Positions 16,371 to 25,700 of a DNA stretch of 36,573 nt are shown piece after piece (the stretch's first letter is position 1; every line of letters begins with the position of its first letter). Source of the DNA: a virus. A model generated the notes under the pieces. The model saw only the letters and a program-made list of their open reading frames with translations, had not been told where the DNA came from and searched no databases. The translations under genes were made by a program, and so were the position numbers. The stretch covers positions 1 through 36,573 of the IMG/VR virus record IMGVR_UViG_3300025122_000067. One strand, given 5' to 3'.

Positions 16371-16829
16371 CTATAGCTTGGAGGCATTTCCAAAGGCAAG
16401 TTCTGCCCACTTGCCTGCAGATTCTCCAAAAATATCAATAGGGTCTGATCGAGACATCATTAAATCAGCACTGTCTCCTCTAGCTGCAGAAGGAGAATGC
16501 CTCATTCCTGAATCTGCGCTCGCCTGCTCTTGAAGAGTTGTCATTGCGGTGTCAGCTAGCACCGAAGCTAGAATAGGATCAGATGTCATCTGATTAGTGA
16601 TGTTATCTATATTTTTTTCAAAATTGGGATTTTTCTTGGGCTTCTTATTCCAGGAAATATTGTCAAGTGATCTTTTTCTTGGCAATGGGTCTTGGGACAT
16701 AGTCTCTCTCGAGGAAATACTCTCAGCCATCATGGAGGTCTGTCGATCTCCGCTTAGCCCTTCCTGAAGAATTTCAACTAGGCACTCCTTAACAACGTCT
16801 TTTAAATCACGCCTGGAAAACTTGGCCAT
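16371..16829 (-). CDS. Small head-region protein with scaffold-like C-terminal motif
   Basis: 152-residue protein of unknown function. The N-terminal helix (RRDLKDVVKECLVEILQEGL, 6-25) is followed by a polar, methionine- and serine-rich, probably flexible region. LVE and LQE in that helix fit the L/I-x-E cleavage rule of T4-type prohead proteases, so a processed head protein is plausible. The C-terminus has GKWAELAFGN, resembling NRWAKLAG at the end of the scaffold protein, which may be a shared docking motif. It follows the protease gene by ten bases. GAGAGA precedes the ATG. Confidence 0.64.
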   Translation of the reverse strand: MAKFSRRDLKDVVKECLVEILQEGLSGDRQTSMMAESISSRETMSQDPLPRKRSLDNISWNKKPKKNPNFEKNIDNITNQMTSDPILASVLADTAMTTLQEQASADSGMRHSPSAARGDSADLMMSRSDPIDIFGESAGKWAELAFGNASKL

Positions 16830-16839
16830 TCTCTCTCAC

Positions 16840-17448
16840 CTACCACGATAAAATATCATTAAAAATTCTATCAATCTTATCTGACCTGTTAAAAATCTTA
16901 TTAAGATCATTAAGATCGACGTTTTTCCCTTCAGTTAGCATAAAAGCACCTGGCGTGGATGGTTCACTAACCATATCAAAGCATATAAGTTGAAAATCTT
17001 CTTGAACAATTTGCGCATTGCCTTCACTTATAGTTGATCCCACGCCTCTCGATGAAATACCAAGTGTCACTCCAGATTCAACTAGGCTTTGCAAAATTTT
17101 CCCTGCAGGTGTATTAAGTAATTCAACTGTTCCCACCACAGAATCCCCCTCAAGAAACGCGTCCCGAATAATATGAGAAACATTCTTAAGCTCTACAACA
17201 GAAGAGTCAGGATGATCACACTCACCAAGCGCTCGATTTTCCTTAATAAATTTTTGATAATTCATTACCTCTCTTTCTAAAATAGACCGAGGATAAATTC
17301 TACCATTTTGATTTAGGGTATCGCATTTTTGTAATACACCGCGGAGAAGAATTTTTCCATTATTTATCGCCAATGACTCCTGAAGTGTCTTCTGTGTGTA
17401 TGCTAGTGGCATCCACTCTGTGAGAAGTTTAAGATTACCTGAGCTCAT
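16840..17448 (-). CDS. gp21: Prohead maturation protease, gp21-like
   Basis: Serine protease of 202 residues, close in length to T4 gp21 (212), which degrades the scaffold and trims capsid proteins after head assembly. The catalytic candidates are His79 in GECDHPDSS (75-83) and Ser132 or Ser133 in LGISSRGVGS (129-138). A conserved acidic segment FDMVSEPSTPGAF (157-169), with Asp158, resembles the D-V-x-x-PS-x-PGA block of this family. N-terminal strands around LLRGVLQKCD and NGRIYP (49-53) are also typical. The ATG at 17448 overlaps the end of the upstream gene by 14 bases and has a perfect AGGAGG six bases before it. Confidence 0.9.
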   Translation of the reverse strand: MSSGNLKLLTEWMPLAYTQKTLQESLAINNGKILLRGVLQKCDTLNQNGRIYPRSILEREVMNYQKFIKENRALGECDHPDSSVVELKNVSHIIRDAFLEGDSVVGTVELLNTPAGKILQSLVESGVTLGISSRGVGSTISEGNAQIVQEDFQLICFDMVSEPSTPGAFMLTEGKNVDLNDLNKIFNRSDKIDRIFNDILSW

Positions 17449-18295
17449 TTATCGCCTCCTTTATCTCGTTTTGCAACTGGGATATTACTAAAAATTTAGA
17501 AATAACTGCATCATCAACATTATCTATTGAAACTTCTAGAATGGAGTTTTCAACTCGATCTATCTTTTCAAGAATGTATTTATTATCCGTCATCTTCTTA
17601 AACTTATAAAGCTGATTGACTGTATCTTCTCTCATGTTGTCGAGTTTTTGAGAAATACTCTTGCCATTGTCAGATGAGAGTGAAAATACATACGACTTAA
17701 TAATATTTCTCTGATCTTCATTAAGCTTGTTTTTGTATTTAGAATTTATTTTTTCAGTCATAATCCTAACGACCAATGTATCAACATTGGGATCTATATT
17801 TTCATCAAGAGATTCATCTGTCTTTTCACTTAAAAGCCATTCAACCATTTTGCCTTCTAATTCGACCATCTTTAACAAATCTGCTTCATCTAGCTTTCTC
17901 CAGTCATTCAGTAAGCTTTGAATAGTTGCATATGTCTTATATTCAGGTACTCTTCTATAATAAAAGCTAGAATCGTTTAGAATATGATTGATATCTCGTA
18001 TTAGCAAAGATTTTTCTTTATTGAGAGCACCTTTGTCAGCTCGACGAGCAGCACTCTTGGCTTCAGTTAAAATTGCTGCAGCAATAGCAGAATCACTTAC
18101 AGTTGATTTTGCAAGTGCATTAAAAAGTCTAAACTCTCTATAAATCTCAGTAGATTTATGAAATCTTTTTTCAAGTATTCTTAATGCTGACTGTGCTGAT
18201 TTTTTATCATCATTTATTAGATTATTAGAAATATATCTTAATAAAAGCTCATAAATGATTCCAACATTTCTCTTTTTATTGTGTGATTTTGACAT
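17435..18295 (-). CDS. Helical protein between portal and protease, unknown
   Basis: 286-residue protein that I do not recognise beyond its location. It is almost entirely charged and predicted helical (for example YELLLRYISNNLINDDKKSA near the start and FLVISQLQNEIKEAINELR at the end), with no cysteines, signal peptide or membrane segment. In T4 the portal-to-protease interval encodes small prohead core proteins gp67 and gp68, so a core or assembly-chaperone role is plausible but inferred from position. Its last 14 bases overlap the protease start. A 67-base gap separates it from the portal gene, in which I see no clear terminator or promoter. Confidence 0.62.
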   Translation of the reverse strand: MSKSHNKKRNVGIIYELLLRYISNNLINDDKKSAQSALRILEKRFHKSTEIYREFRLFNALAKSTVSDSAIAAAILTEAKSAARRADKGALNKEKSLLIRDINHILNDSSFYYRRVPEYKTYATIQSLLNDWRKLDEADLLKMVELEGKMVEWLLSEKTDESLDENIDPNVDTLVVRIMTEKINSKYKNKLNEDQRNIIKSYVFSLSSDNGKSISQKLDNMREDTVNQLYKFKKMTDNKYILEKIDRVENSILEVSIDNVDDAVISKFLVISQLQNEIKEAINELR

Positions 18296-18362
18296 CTTCC
18301 GTCCCTGATGAATTCAAATCCCAGAGTTTCTAAAACAATTAGATGTTATTAGGTATGTCTTT

Positions 18363-20420
18363 TCAAGACAAATCACCCTCTTCATTTACTGCTTCATTTT
18401 CAAGGAGAACTTTCTTTCTAATATTGAGTCGCTTGTCCATTGAGTGCAGTGAAGATTGCAATCTTGTTGTCATCTTAGCCTGTATTTCAATTTTATCATC
18501 TAGATAATCTAAAATCTCAAAATCATTTCCAAACTCGGTTAGCTTAGGCATCTTATGTGCATTTCTAAGTGGATTTTTAGAATCACTATTTCTCTGATAC
18601 TGCGCATTCTTAAGGCCATCTGGGTGAGTGATGGAATCTGATGCATCATTCCTATCAGGGCTAACTGAGCGCAGATGATCTACAAACCGAGCATCTTTGG
18701 ATCCCTTTTTTCTTCTCGGTCGATTCCACTCCTCTCTTTCTGCGGGTGTTATAGGATCATCTTCATCTTCATCTTTGTCTTCATCTGATTCTTTCAAAAC
18801 ATTAGAAAGATAATCGACGGCATCTTGAGCTTTTATTGGAGCGTTTGCATCGTCGATAGATAGTGACACTATATCTGGTTCGCCGGCAAGAATTGGTAGC
18901 TGGTTACTATTTCGAAGATCTCCAGCTGTTTCTATACCTGGAGGCGGAGCCGCTCCTGCTTCAGGCGGGGGACCCCCAAGGTCAAGCTCTCCCTCGGCTG
19001 CAGCGCCGCCAGGAAGTCTTACAGCTTCAATCTCAAGATCTTGCTCTCTATCTACTACCCTACCAACTGTTATGGCTTCGATGTCATCATCAGTCATCTT
19101 AAAGACATTTTTCCTAACCCAATCTCTACTTACCATTCCTTCGGTTGTCATTGCACTTTGAGCAATCTCAAATCGAGTCCTATAGAGTTCAAGTTTTTGT
19201 TGTTGAGCGATTGTAGAGGGATTAGACAGGTGCAAGGTAAAGTCTAAAAGATCCTCTCCTTCAAACCCATTAGAAAAAAGATGAATAATTGCTAGCTTAT
19301 TAAGCTCAGCTATAACAGTTCTCTGAATTCGATTAACTGTTCTTGAAAATCTAATATCTTCCTGCGAAAGCGTAGCCTTTGCGCCCAGTCCTTCATCATA
19401 CCCAAGATATGCCTTTGGAATCTTTAAAGCAGCAAAAAGCTTCTTTTGAATATATTCTACATCTTCGATTGCAGTAGCATTTGCCCCACCAGCAAGAGTA
19501 TCGATCTTAGTTCCTGACTCAGAGCCTCTAACCGGAAGGTAGTAATCCTCATCAACACTTAAAGGATTGTATCTTAAATCAACCCTTCCCGTATCTCTAT
19601 CCACCACTTGTGCTCTCTTAAGCGTTGATTGAACCTGTTCCATGTAATTGGAAATATCTTCCGGGGGTACATTTCCAACGTCGACATAAAAAACTCTTCT
19701 TTCTGGTGATCGCACGATTCTATAAACTAGCATCGCATCTTCAACTAAAATAAGCTGTCTCCAAATTCGACGAGCTGCTTCTAGAACAGATGAACCATAC
19801 GGTAAAAAGGCATCATTTCCTAAAATTCTCATATGACAAACTTGCCAATTTTCAAGAACCTGGTTTCCCTGAGTTACCCATCTGAATCTCACTGCCATGG
19901 GATCTTTAGGGTCAAAACCCTCTTCTCTCTCAATTTCATTTACTGGAATTGGAAAAGCATTGATAATTCCGTGATCTGAGCTTACGTCATTGAAAAGAAA
20001 GAAATCGCCATATTTGCATAAATTTCTCGCCCAGGCAGTTAGATTAAATTCTACATTAAGTGTATCATAAAATAATTCATCTAGCAAGCGTCCAATTGTA
20101 GGATTTTCAGAAAAAACATGCAAAACGCTTCCAGTCTCATCAGCTGCCACAGTTTCTTCTGAGTAGATATCAAGAGCAGAGCTTATTTCTGGAGTATATT
20201 CCATCTCAGAAAAATCGCTATACCTTGCCATTCTATCATATGTGCCATAAGCGCTCATAGCAGTGCTATAAACGTGACTCTGCGATTTTCTAAACATCTC
20301 GAAAGCTGAGGTGGTCTTTTGAGACCCCTTGAACTCTCTTACCTTTCTTTTAACAACTGGGCCGCTTCTAAATAGCAGCGTTAATCTTCTAAATAAAGAT
20401 TGTGAGTCTTGAGTAGCCAC
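18363..20420 (-). CDS. gp20: Portal vertex protein, gp20-like (GTG start)
   Basis: Dodecameric portal subunit through which DNA is packaged and to which the neck attaches. Clear gp20 features include MEYTPEISSALDIYSEET (73-90), NLTAWARNLCKYGDFFLFND (126-145), ILVEDAMLVYRIVRSPERRV (224-243) with FYVDVGNVPP following, and EDYYLPVRGSESGTKIDTLAG (291-311, shown by its E-D-Y-x-L-P-x-R and D-T-L-x-G positions). At 685 residues it is longer than T4 gp20 (524). The extra length is a C-terminal region from about residue 480 with a glycine/alanine/proline-rich linker and a charged DEDKDEDEDD stretch, followed by a helical end. The start is GTG at 20420 with GAGG six bases upstream, eight bases after the terminase stop. 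Confidence 0.94.
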   Translation of the reverse strand: MATQDSQSLFRRLTLLFRSGPVVKRKVREFKGSQKTTSAFEMFRKSQSHVYSTAMSAYGTYDRMARYSDFSEMEYTPEISSALDIYSEETVAADETGSVLHVFSENPTIGRLLDELFYDTLNVEFNLTAWARNLCKYGDFFLFNDVSSDHGIINAFPIPVNEIEREEGFDPKDPMAVRFRWVTQGNQVLENWQVCHMRILGNDAFLPYGSSVLEAARRIWRQLILVEDAMLVYRIVRSPERRVFYVDVGNVPPEDISNYMEQVQSTLKRAQVVDRDTGRVDLRYNPLSVDEDYYLPVRGSESGTKIDTLAGGANATAIEDVEYIQKKLFAALKIPKAYLGYDEGLGAKATLSQEDIRFSRTVNRIQRTVIAELNKLAIIHLFSNGFEGEDLLDFTLHLSNPSTIAQQQKLELYRTRFEIAQSAMTTEGMVSRDWVRKNVFKMTDDDIEAITVGRVVDREQDLEIEAVRLPGGAAAEGELDLGGPPPEAGAAPPPGIETAGDLRNSNQLPILAGEPDIVSLSIDDANAPIKAQDAVDYLSNVLKESDEDKDEDEDDPITPAEREEWNRPRRKKGSKDARFVDHLRSVSPDRNDASDSITHPDGLKNAQYQRNSDSKNPLRNAHKMPKLTEFGNDFEILDYLDDKIEIQAKMTTRLQSSLHSMDKRLNIRKKVLLENEAVNEEGDLS

Positions 20421-20428
20421 TTATAACC

Positions 20429-22048
20429 TCACTTAATAAGCCAGTCATGATCTGCTGAAATATTAAGCTTATTACCCCAGCCAGTTGGTCTTTTTGCACC
20501 CGTTTTACTTGTAGTTTTCGGATTTTCGAGCTTGCTTGAATCGGGTCTTCCAGATAGAATAGCCTCAGGAAGATCATCATATGTATTTCTTTCAAACTTC
20601 ATTCCACGCAACATTGCATCATTAAGGATTTTCGAGTTTCCGCTATATTCCGGGGATGTATCGTAGAGCCAGGTTCCTATTGCTAAGCTCATAATAAGAT
20701 CATCATTATAACCTTTCATCGCTTGAACTTTGTTTCCCTTCCAGATAAAGGTTTTAAGCTCCTCATAAAATCGAATAGAATAAATCTTAATAAGCTTGTT
20801 TCGTAAAACCTCTTCAAGTTTTGTTATTATCTGATTTTTTGATTTTCCACTAGTAGTAAATCCAGCATTATCTGTCTCACGAGCTGGGACATATTTTCCA
20901 ATATATATCGATTTTCTATTCTTGTAATATAAATTGGGATACTGAAGATCTTTTAATCGCATGATGGTTGCGAAACCGTAGCTATTGTTTTCTGGACACA
21001 AGAGAGCGTTATTATATTTTCTACCAAACTCATCCAAAATTTCAGCAAACCTGTCGGGTGGAATTTTTCCCTTATACTCCGCGACACACTCTCCCTCTCC
21101 GATATCAATAACATGAAATGTCGAAAAATCCTTTGAATCACCTCTCGCTATGTCTGCTGACATCACATAAGTGTGCTCGCTTAGCGGGTATTTCCAGATC
21201 CAGACATTCATATCTGGTCCGGCTCTCTCTTTTGGAGGACGACACATATCTCCTACCCAAGCAATATCCCTATCAGTAAGAAAAGTTTGTCCCGAAGATG
21301 CAAAGTCACAAAGGTATTCTTGTGCGATTTGTCTATCGGACATGTTAGCTGTGGTTTTTTCAAACCACAATTTATCTCTTTCAGGGTGAACGTCCCACGG
21401 TAACCGAATGGATTTAAATTCATTTAGCTGAGCTTCTGCTTCTGTATAAAGTTTATAATACTGCCCTCCCACTCCATTGGGTGTGGAGAGAATAATCACC
21501 CGACCGCCCGTGGAGATCGTAGGGTATAGCCCAGTCCATAGATCATCAAAATTTCTAACAAATGCTGCCTCATCAATAACCAAAAGAGATAACGCTTCAG
21601 AGCGACCTGCGTCATCAGACGTAGGAATAGCCTTTATAGATGATCCATGACTAAATTCAATTAACTGTTTATTATTCGTGATCATTTCTGGCAAAATAAG
21701 CCACTTTGGAAGACTCCTTATCATCGTCTTAGTCTTAGAGATAAAATTTTGTGCGACGCTAAGCTTAGTTGCAATAACAAGCACATTTTTATCTTTCTGA
21801 AACAATGTCATCCAGACTGAATATGCAGCGACTAGAGTAGACATTCCCAGCTGTCTAGATTTTAAAATTATCGAAAATCTATGATCATTAAACACATCTA
21901 CGCATTCATCCTGAAATGGGTACGTGTCAAAGCCTATGAGACCGCGAACCGGATGTTGAATTTTCAAATATGAATTGAAAAAGTATATCGGGTCCTTGCC
22001 GCATTTAACAATTTCGGATACTTGTTTTGATTTGTTAAATTTTGACAT
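20429..22048 (-). CDS. gp17: Large terminase subunit, gp17-like
   Basis: ATP-driven packaging motor and headful nuclease, 539 residues. ATPase motifs: Walker A SRQLGMST (64-71), Walker B LSLLVIDE (153-160) with catalytic Glu160, and coupling motif STP (188-190). The nuclease domain has the RNase H-like acidic triad: Asp299 in MSADIARGDSKD, Glu353 in CPENNSYG, and Asp449/Asp450 in YNDDLIMSLAIG. All key residues are present, so the enzyme should be active. It is somewhat shorter than T4 gp17 (610). The ATG directly follows the upstream stop codon and has only a weak ribosome site, so translation is probably coupled. In T4 gp17 lies next to the neck genes; here it directly precedes the portal gene. 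Confidence 0.95.
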   Translation of the reverse strand: MSKFNKSKQVSEIVKCGKDPIYFFNSYLKIQHPVRGLIGFDTYPFQDECVDVFNDHRFSIILKSRQLGMSTLVAAYSVWMTLFQKDKNVLVIATKLSVAQNFISKTKTMIRSLPKWLILPEMITNNKQLIEFSHGSSIKAIPTSDDAGRSEALSLLVIDEAAFVRNFDDLWTGLYPTISTGGRVIILSTPNGVGGQYYKLYTEAEAQLNEFKSIRLPWDVHPERDKLWFEKTTANMSDRQIAQEYLCDFASSGQTFLTDRDIAWVGDMCRPPKERAGPDMNVWIWKYPLSEHTYVMSADIARGDSKDFSTFHVIDIGEGECVAEYKGKIPPDRFAEILDEFGRKYNNALLCPENNSYGFATIMRLKDLQYPNLYYKNRKSIYIGKYVPARETDNAGFTTSGKSKNQIITKLEEVLRNKLIKIYSIRFYEELKTFIWKGNKVQAMKGYNDDLIMSLAIGTWLYDTSPEYSGNSKILNDAMLRGMKFERNTYDDLPEAILSGRPDSSKLENPKTTSKTGAKRPTGWGNKLNISADHDWLIK

Positions 22049-22429
22049 TTATTCACAGTGAAAGTTTGTAAATCTTCGATAATATGCAGTTCTTCGCGGT
22101 GTGGACCACTGGGCTGTAATTATCTCTACACTATCGTTTGTATTAAGCTCCTTAAGCTTAAGCGCCCTGCCCGTCATCTCTTTGAATTCCTTTTTTAGAT
22201 TTGACACATAATCTTTTGTCAATTTGAGAGATTCTTCTTCCACCTTGCTTACTTGATCTCTCAAGTTTCTATCTGACGCTAGATATACCACAGTTATAAA
22301 ATTAACAGAAAGAGTGTCTCCCTGAAGAGATGTCTTAATAGACATCGTTGGTGAGACTGTGGTTGATCCTCTCCCCACTGTAGTGTCAGTGATCTGGCCG
22401 ATCGCGTTAATTTCTTCAGAATTTAGCAT
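22049..22429 (-). CDS. Unknown protein upstream of terminase (possible small terminase by position only)
   Basis: 126-residue protein not recognised from sequence. A beta-rich N-terminal half (SIKTSLQGDTLSVNFITVVY, 30-49) leads into a long charged helix (SKVEEESLKLTKDYVSNLKK, 61-80), then a strand-rich end with EIITAQWSTPRRTAYYRRF. It ends one base before the large terminase start, the place a small terminase (gp16) often occupies, but gp16 is typically helical with a coiled coil and I see no helix-turn-helix, so this is only a positional guess. It could equally be a tail-completion or head-completion protein. GGGAG lies six bases before its ATG. Confidence 0.6.
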   Translation of the reverse strand: MLNSEEINAIGQITDTTVGRGSTTVSPTMSIKTSLQGDTLSVNFITVVYLASDRNLRDQVSKVEEESLKLTKDYVSNLKKEFKEMTGRALKLKELNTNDSVEIITAQWSTPRRTAYYRRFTNFHCE

Positions 22430-22461
22430 GGTGCTCTCCCAACAATAATTAGGTCTATTAT

Positions 22462-22746
22462 TTAAAAGTGAAATGAAGGAGGAATCTTTCTTTTCCTTTT
22501 TCTTTCTTTTTCGATCTCACACAGCTCTGGTCTCCACCCATCTAGCCATGATTTTCTCATCGATTGTGCCCATCTAAGCTCACAATCATAACAGCATTGA
22601 TAGCTAACATAGCTATTACGATCATCCGATGAAATCATTGCAAACTCACACACAGGACAAAAAAGAGGCACAGTTTCCTTTTTATCAGATATGACAACAT
22701 ATCCCTCAGGACGATATTGGTATAATTTTTCAGTCTTCTCACTCAT
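22462..22746 (-). CDS. Zinc-ribbon protein, unknown
   Basis: 94-residue protein with two cysteine pairs, C30-x2-C33 (CPVC) and C51/C52-x2-C55 (CCYDC), spaced as in a small zinc ribbon, followed by a basic tail with KERKRKRKIPP (80-90). Zinc ribbons of this size are often nucleic-acid or transcription-factor binding, but there is no match I can name. Its ATG overlaps the end of the Mre11-Rad50 fusion gene by eight bases, so expression is coupled to that gene. The basic tail would fit DNA or RNA contact. A role in recombination or late transcription is speculation. Confidence 0.68.
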   Translation of the reverse strand: MSEKTEKLYQYRPEGYVVISDKKETVPLFCPVCEFAMISSDDRNSYVSYQCCYDCELRWAQSMRKSWLDGWRPELCEIEKERKRKRKIPPSFHF

Positions 22747-25700
22747 GTTTTACAAACGCATCTTTTCCAATCTTTGAAATCTCTATTGAGTTATCTACAA
22801 TGTCTTTTATTTCATCTATATGGGAAATTAAAATAATATTCCTAAACCATTTTTTAAGAGACTCTAAAAGTCTACTACACGCTTCAATGTTTGTGCTATC
22901 AAGAGCTCCAAATCCTTCATCAATTATTAGCATGTTTGTTTTAGTCAAAGAGGAGACGTTAATCAATGCAGCTCGAATTGCAAGAGAAGACATCATTTTT
23001 TCCATACCTGAAGCCAGCTCTATTACTCGTCGACTATCTCCGTAATTGATAAAAATATCCATTGAATTAGATTCAGAATCAGCCTCAAGCTCAACAGTAA
23101 ATCCTACTACACCTTGTAAGATTTTAGCAATTTCAGAATTAATAAGAGGCAACTGAGACATCATAATCTGAAGAGGTATGCCTTTTTTGGAAACAGCCTG
23201 CATGAAAAGATCATACATTCTCAAGTCAGTTTTGATCGTTTTAAACTCAGACCTTTTATTTTTCATATCAGAGATCTTAACCCTGAGTCTGGCGATTTTT
23301 TCAATTAGCTTTAATTTTTTCTTATCCTGGCGCTGTATTTCATCCTCTAGGGAGATAATGCTCGACCTTATAACAGATGCTGGATTCTCTTCATCCTTGA
23401 CAACACGAGTAGACATATCGTCAAGCTTTAATTTTGCACTAGACACGCTAATCAAAACTTGATTGATTTCATTTGTAACATTGTTAACGTCTACGTTTAA
23501 CAATGAGACCTGGATAGATATCTCAGACTGTTTTTTAAGCATTCCCTCATATTTTTTAATTTTTTTCTCAATTTCTTCACCTAAAACTGACTCAAGCGCA
23601 ATTTTTGTATTTTTTAAAAGTGCAAGTGATTTCTTAACGCGCTCCTTTTGATCTTCTACAGTGTTTCTATCTCGATGAGAATCTCTAATAAACATGCATG
23701 ACTGAAAAGCATCACCGCAAGGAACTTCTCCTAATTTTTTAACTGACTTCTTCTGCCTATTAAGCTCTCTCTTGTCTTGCTCAAACTGATGCTGAATCTC
23801 AACAACTGATCTTTCAAGATTTTTTTGAACCTCAATTTTAGACTCAAGGTAATCAATAGAAAAGTCAGATTTTACCATTTCTATTTTTCTATTTTTGTCT
23901 TTCATATGAGAAATTTTCTCATTTAGATCACGTTCTTTCTCTCTAAGGCTTTCTATATCATCGTTATATCTTTCAACAATTTCTCTTTGAATAGTGAACT
24001 CTCCCTCAGTTATAACATCGGGATTGTCAGATATAGCCAAGCGAATGTGAAGATCGCTCAAGATTCCTCTTTTGTCTTTGATAATCTTTTCAAGTCCATC
24101 TGTCTCTTCTTTGTTATTGATGATGTCAAATTTAAGGTTATCGATTTCTTCATCCCAGTCTATGTCAGGATATAGCTTAGCTTTATTTCTAATGTCTGAC
24201 GACTTTAACTTTGCTATTTCATGCATCTTTTCAAAGATCCCCAGATCAAGAAATTTAGTTAAAATCATTTTTCTAGAAGTAGCACCTTCCTTTACAAAGG
24301 TATTCATCTCTCCTTGAGATGCTAGTGATGTCATTAAAAAATCATCAGACGTACCAATTAATCTTCTTAAAATCTTTTCAGTTTCTCTTCTTTGCTCCTC
24401 TGTTATATCTTCAGCTATATCTCCAGATGAATTCATTTTATGAAGACTCAAAGAGGTTGATGCATAAATCTCTCCTTTTCTTGTTTGATGTTTAACTGTA
24501 GATCTTATAACCCTATAGGGATCTCCGTTTAGATTTATATCAATAACAGCTCTAGCGCAATCTTTTCTATTATTAACAATATGAATATTTTTAATTGATC
24601 CTCGGTCAGTTGTGTTAAAAAGTCCATACATAAGTGACCCAACTATAGAAGACTTTCCCTTGGCATTTTTTCCAAAAATTCCTGTTATGCCAGGCAAGTT
24701 TTCAAAATTAATAATATTGTCATTACCATAGGCAAAAAGATTATCAAACCTTAATGAATTAATTTCCCATCTAGTGTTTCTTAATATTTCTTCTTCATTT
24801 GATATTTGTGACATGTAATTTTCTATAAGATCATCAAATTTTTCAAAATATTCATCATTTAGACCATTGCCTAAATAATATTCTCGAATTAATCTTTTAT
24901 GAGTCTTAGAGACTCTAAGGTTTTCTTTATTAAACGTTCCTGATTCTATTTTTATCTTAGACGCATCAAATGAAGACTCAGACTTAAAGACAACTTCAGT
25001 TGCTTCCTTTTCTCTTTTAAGGTCATACTGAATCTGTTTACTATCTGCGTGACTTATAACGCTTTCAGATCTTATTCTAAATCTTGACTGATCAGGATAA
25101 GAATCTGCTTCTTCGAGTGTTTTTTCAACCGAGCCCTTCCAGTCAATTGTAACAAAAGGGCAACTATGGAAAATAGGATAAAATGTGCTAGTAAATTTAT
25201 CTTTACTTTCTATTTCCCAAAATAAAAATCCTTTTCCCGTGTCTTCCCCGTAGTTTTGCTGGATGGTGCTGCCTGAATAGGCGACGCTTTTCTTATCATC
25301 TAGATATTGTCGCCTATGAATATCACCTAACAATGTGAAGTCAAAATCATTAAAAAAATTAGCTGTTACGTCTCCTTCAATCAGCCAGTCAATATCAGTC
25401 GTAGACCCCCATACAGCGCCGTGAAAAAGCGCTATATTAATACCAGACGCAGGTCGAATATTTTTCCACTCTTCCTCATCAAAACATGAAAATACACACC
25501 AATTAAAGCCAGGAACTCCCGTAGGATAAACTCCTGACTCTTTATAAAGGTGAATGTTGGGATTATTTAATGCTGAAAGAATTGGGCTGATCGCATCTTG
25601 CCTGTCTTTGTTAAGAATTAGGCCATCGTGATTTCCCAATATGACGTGAACCGGTGCTATCCTAGATAGTCCCGTAAACCACCAACAGAGGCTGTCTATC

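Noticed and set aside
22049-22429. Firm call of small terminase gp16 for the protein before the large terminase
   Set aside because: Only position supports it. The predicted secondary structure is not the helical pattern expected, and no DNA-binding motif is visible.
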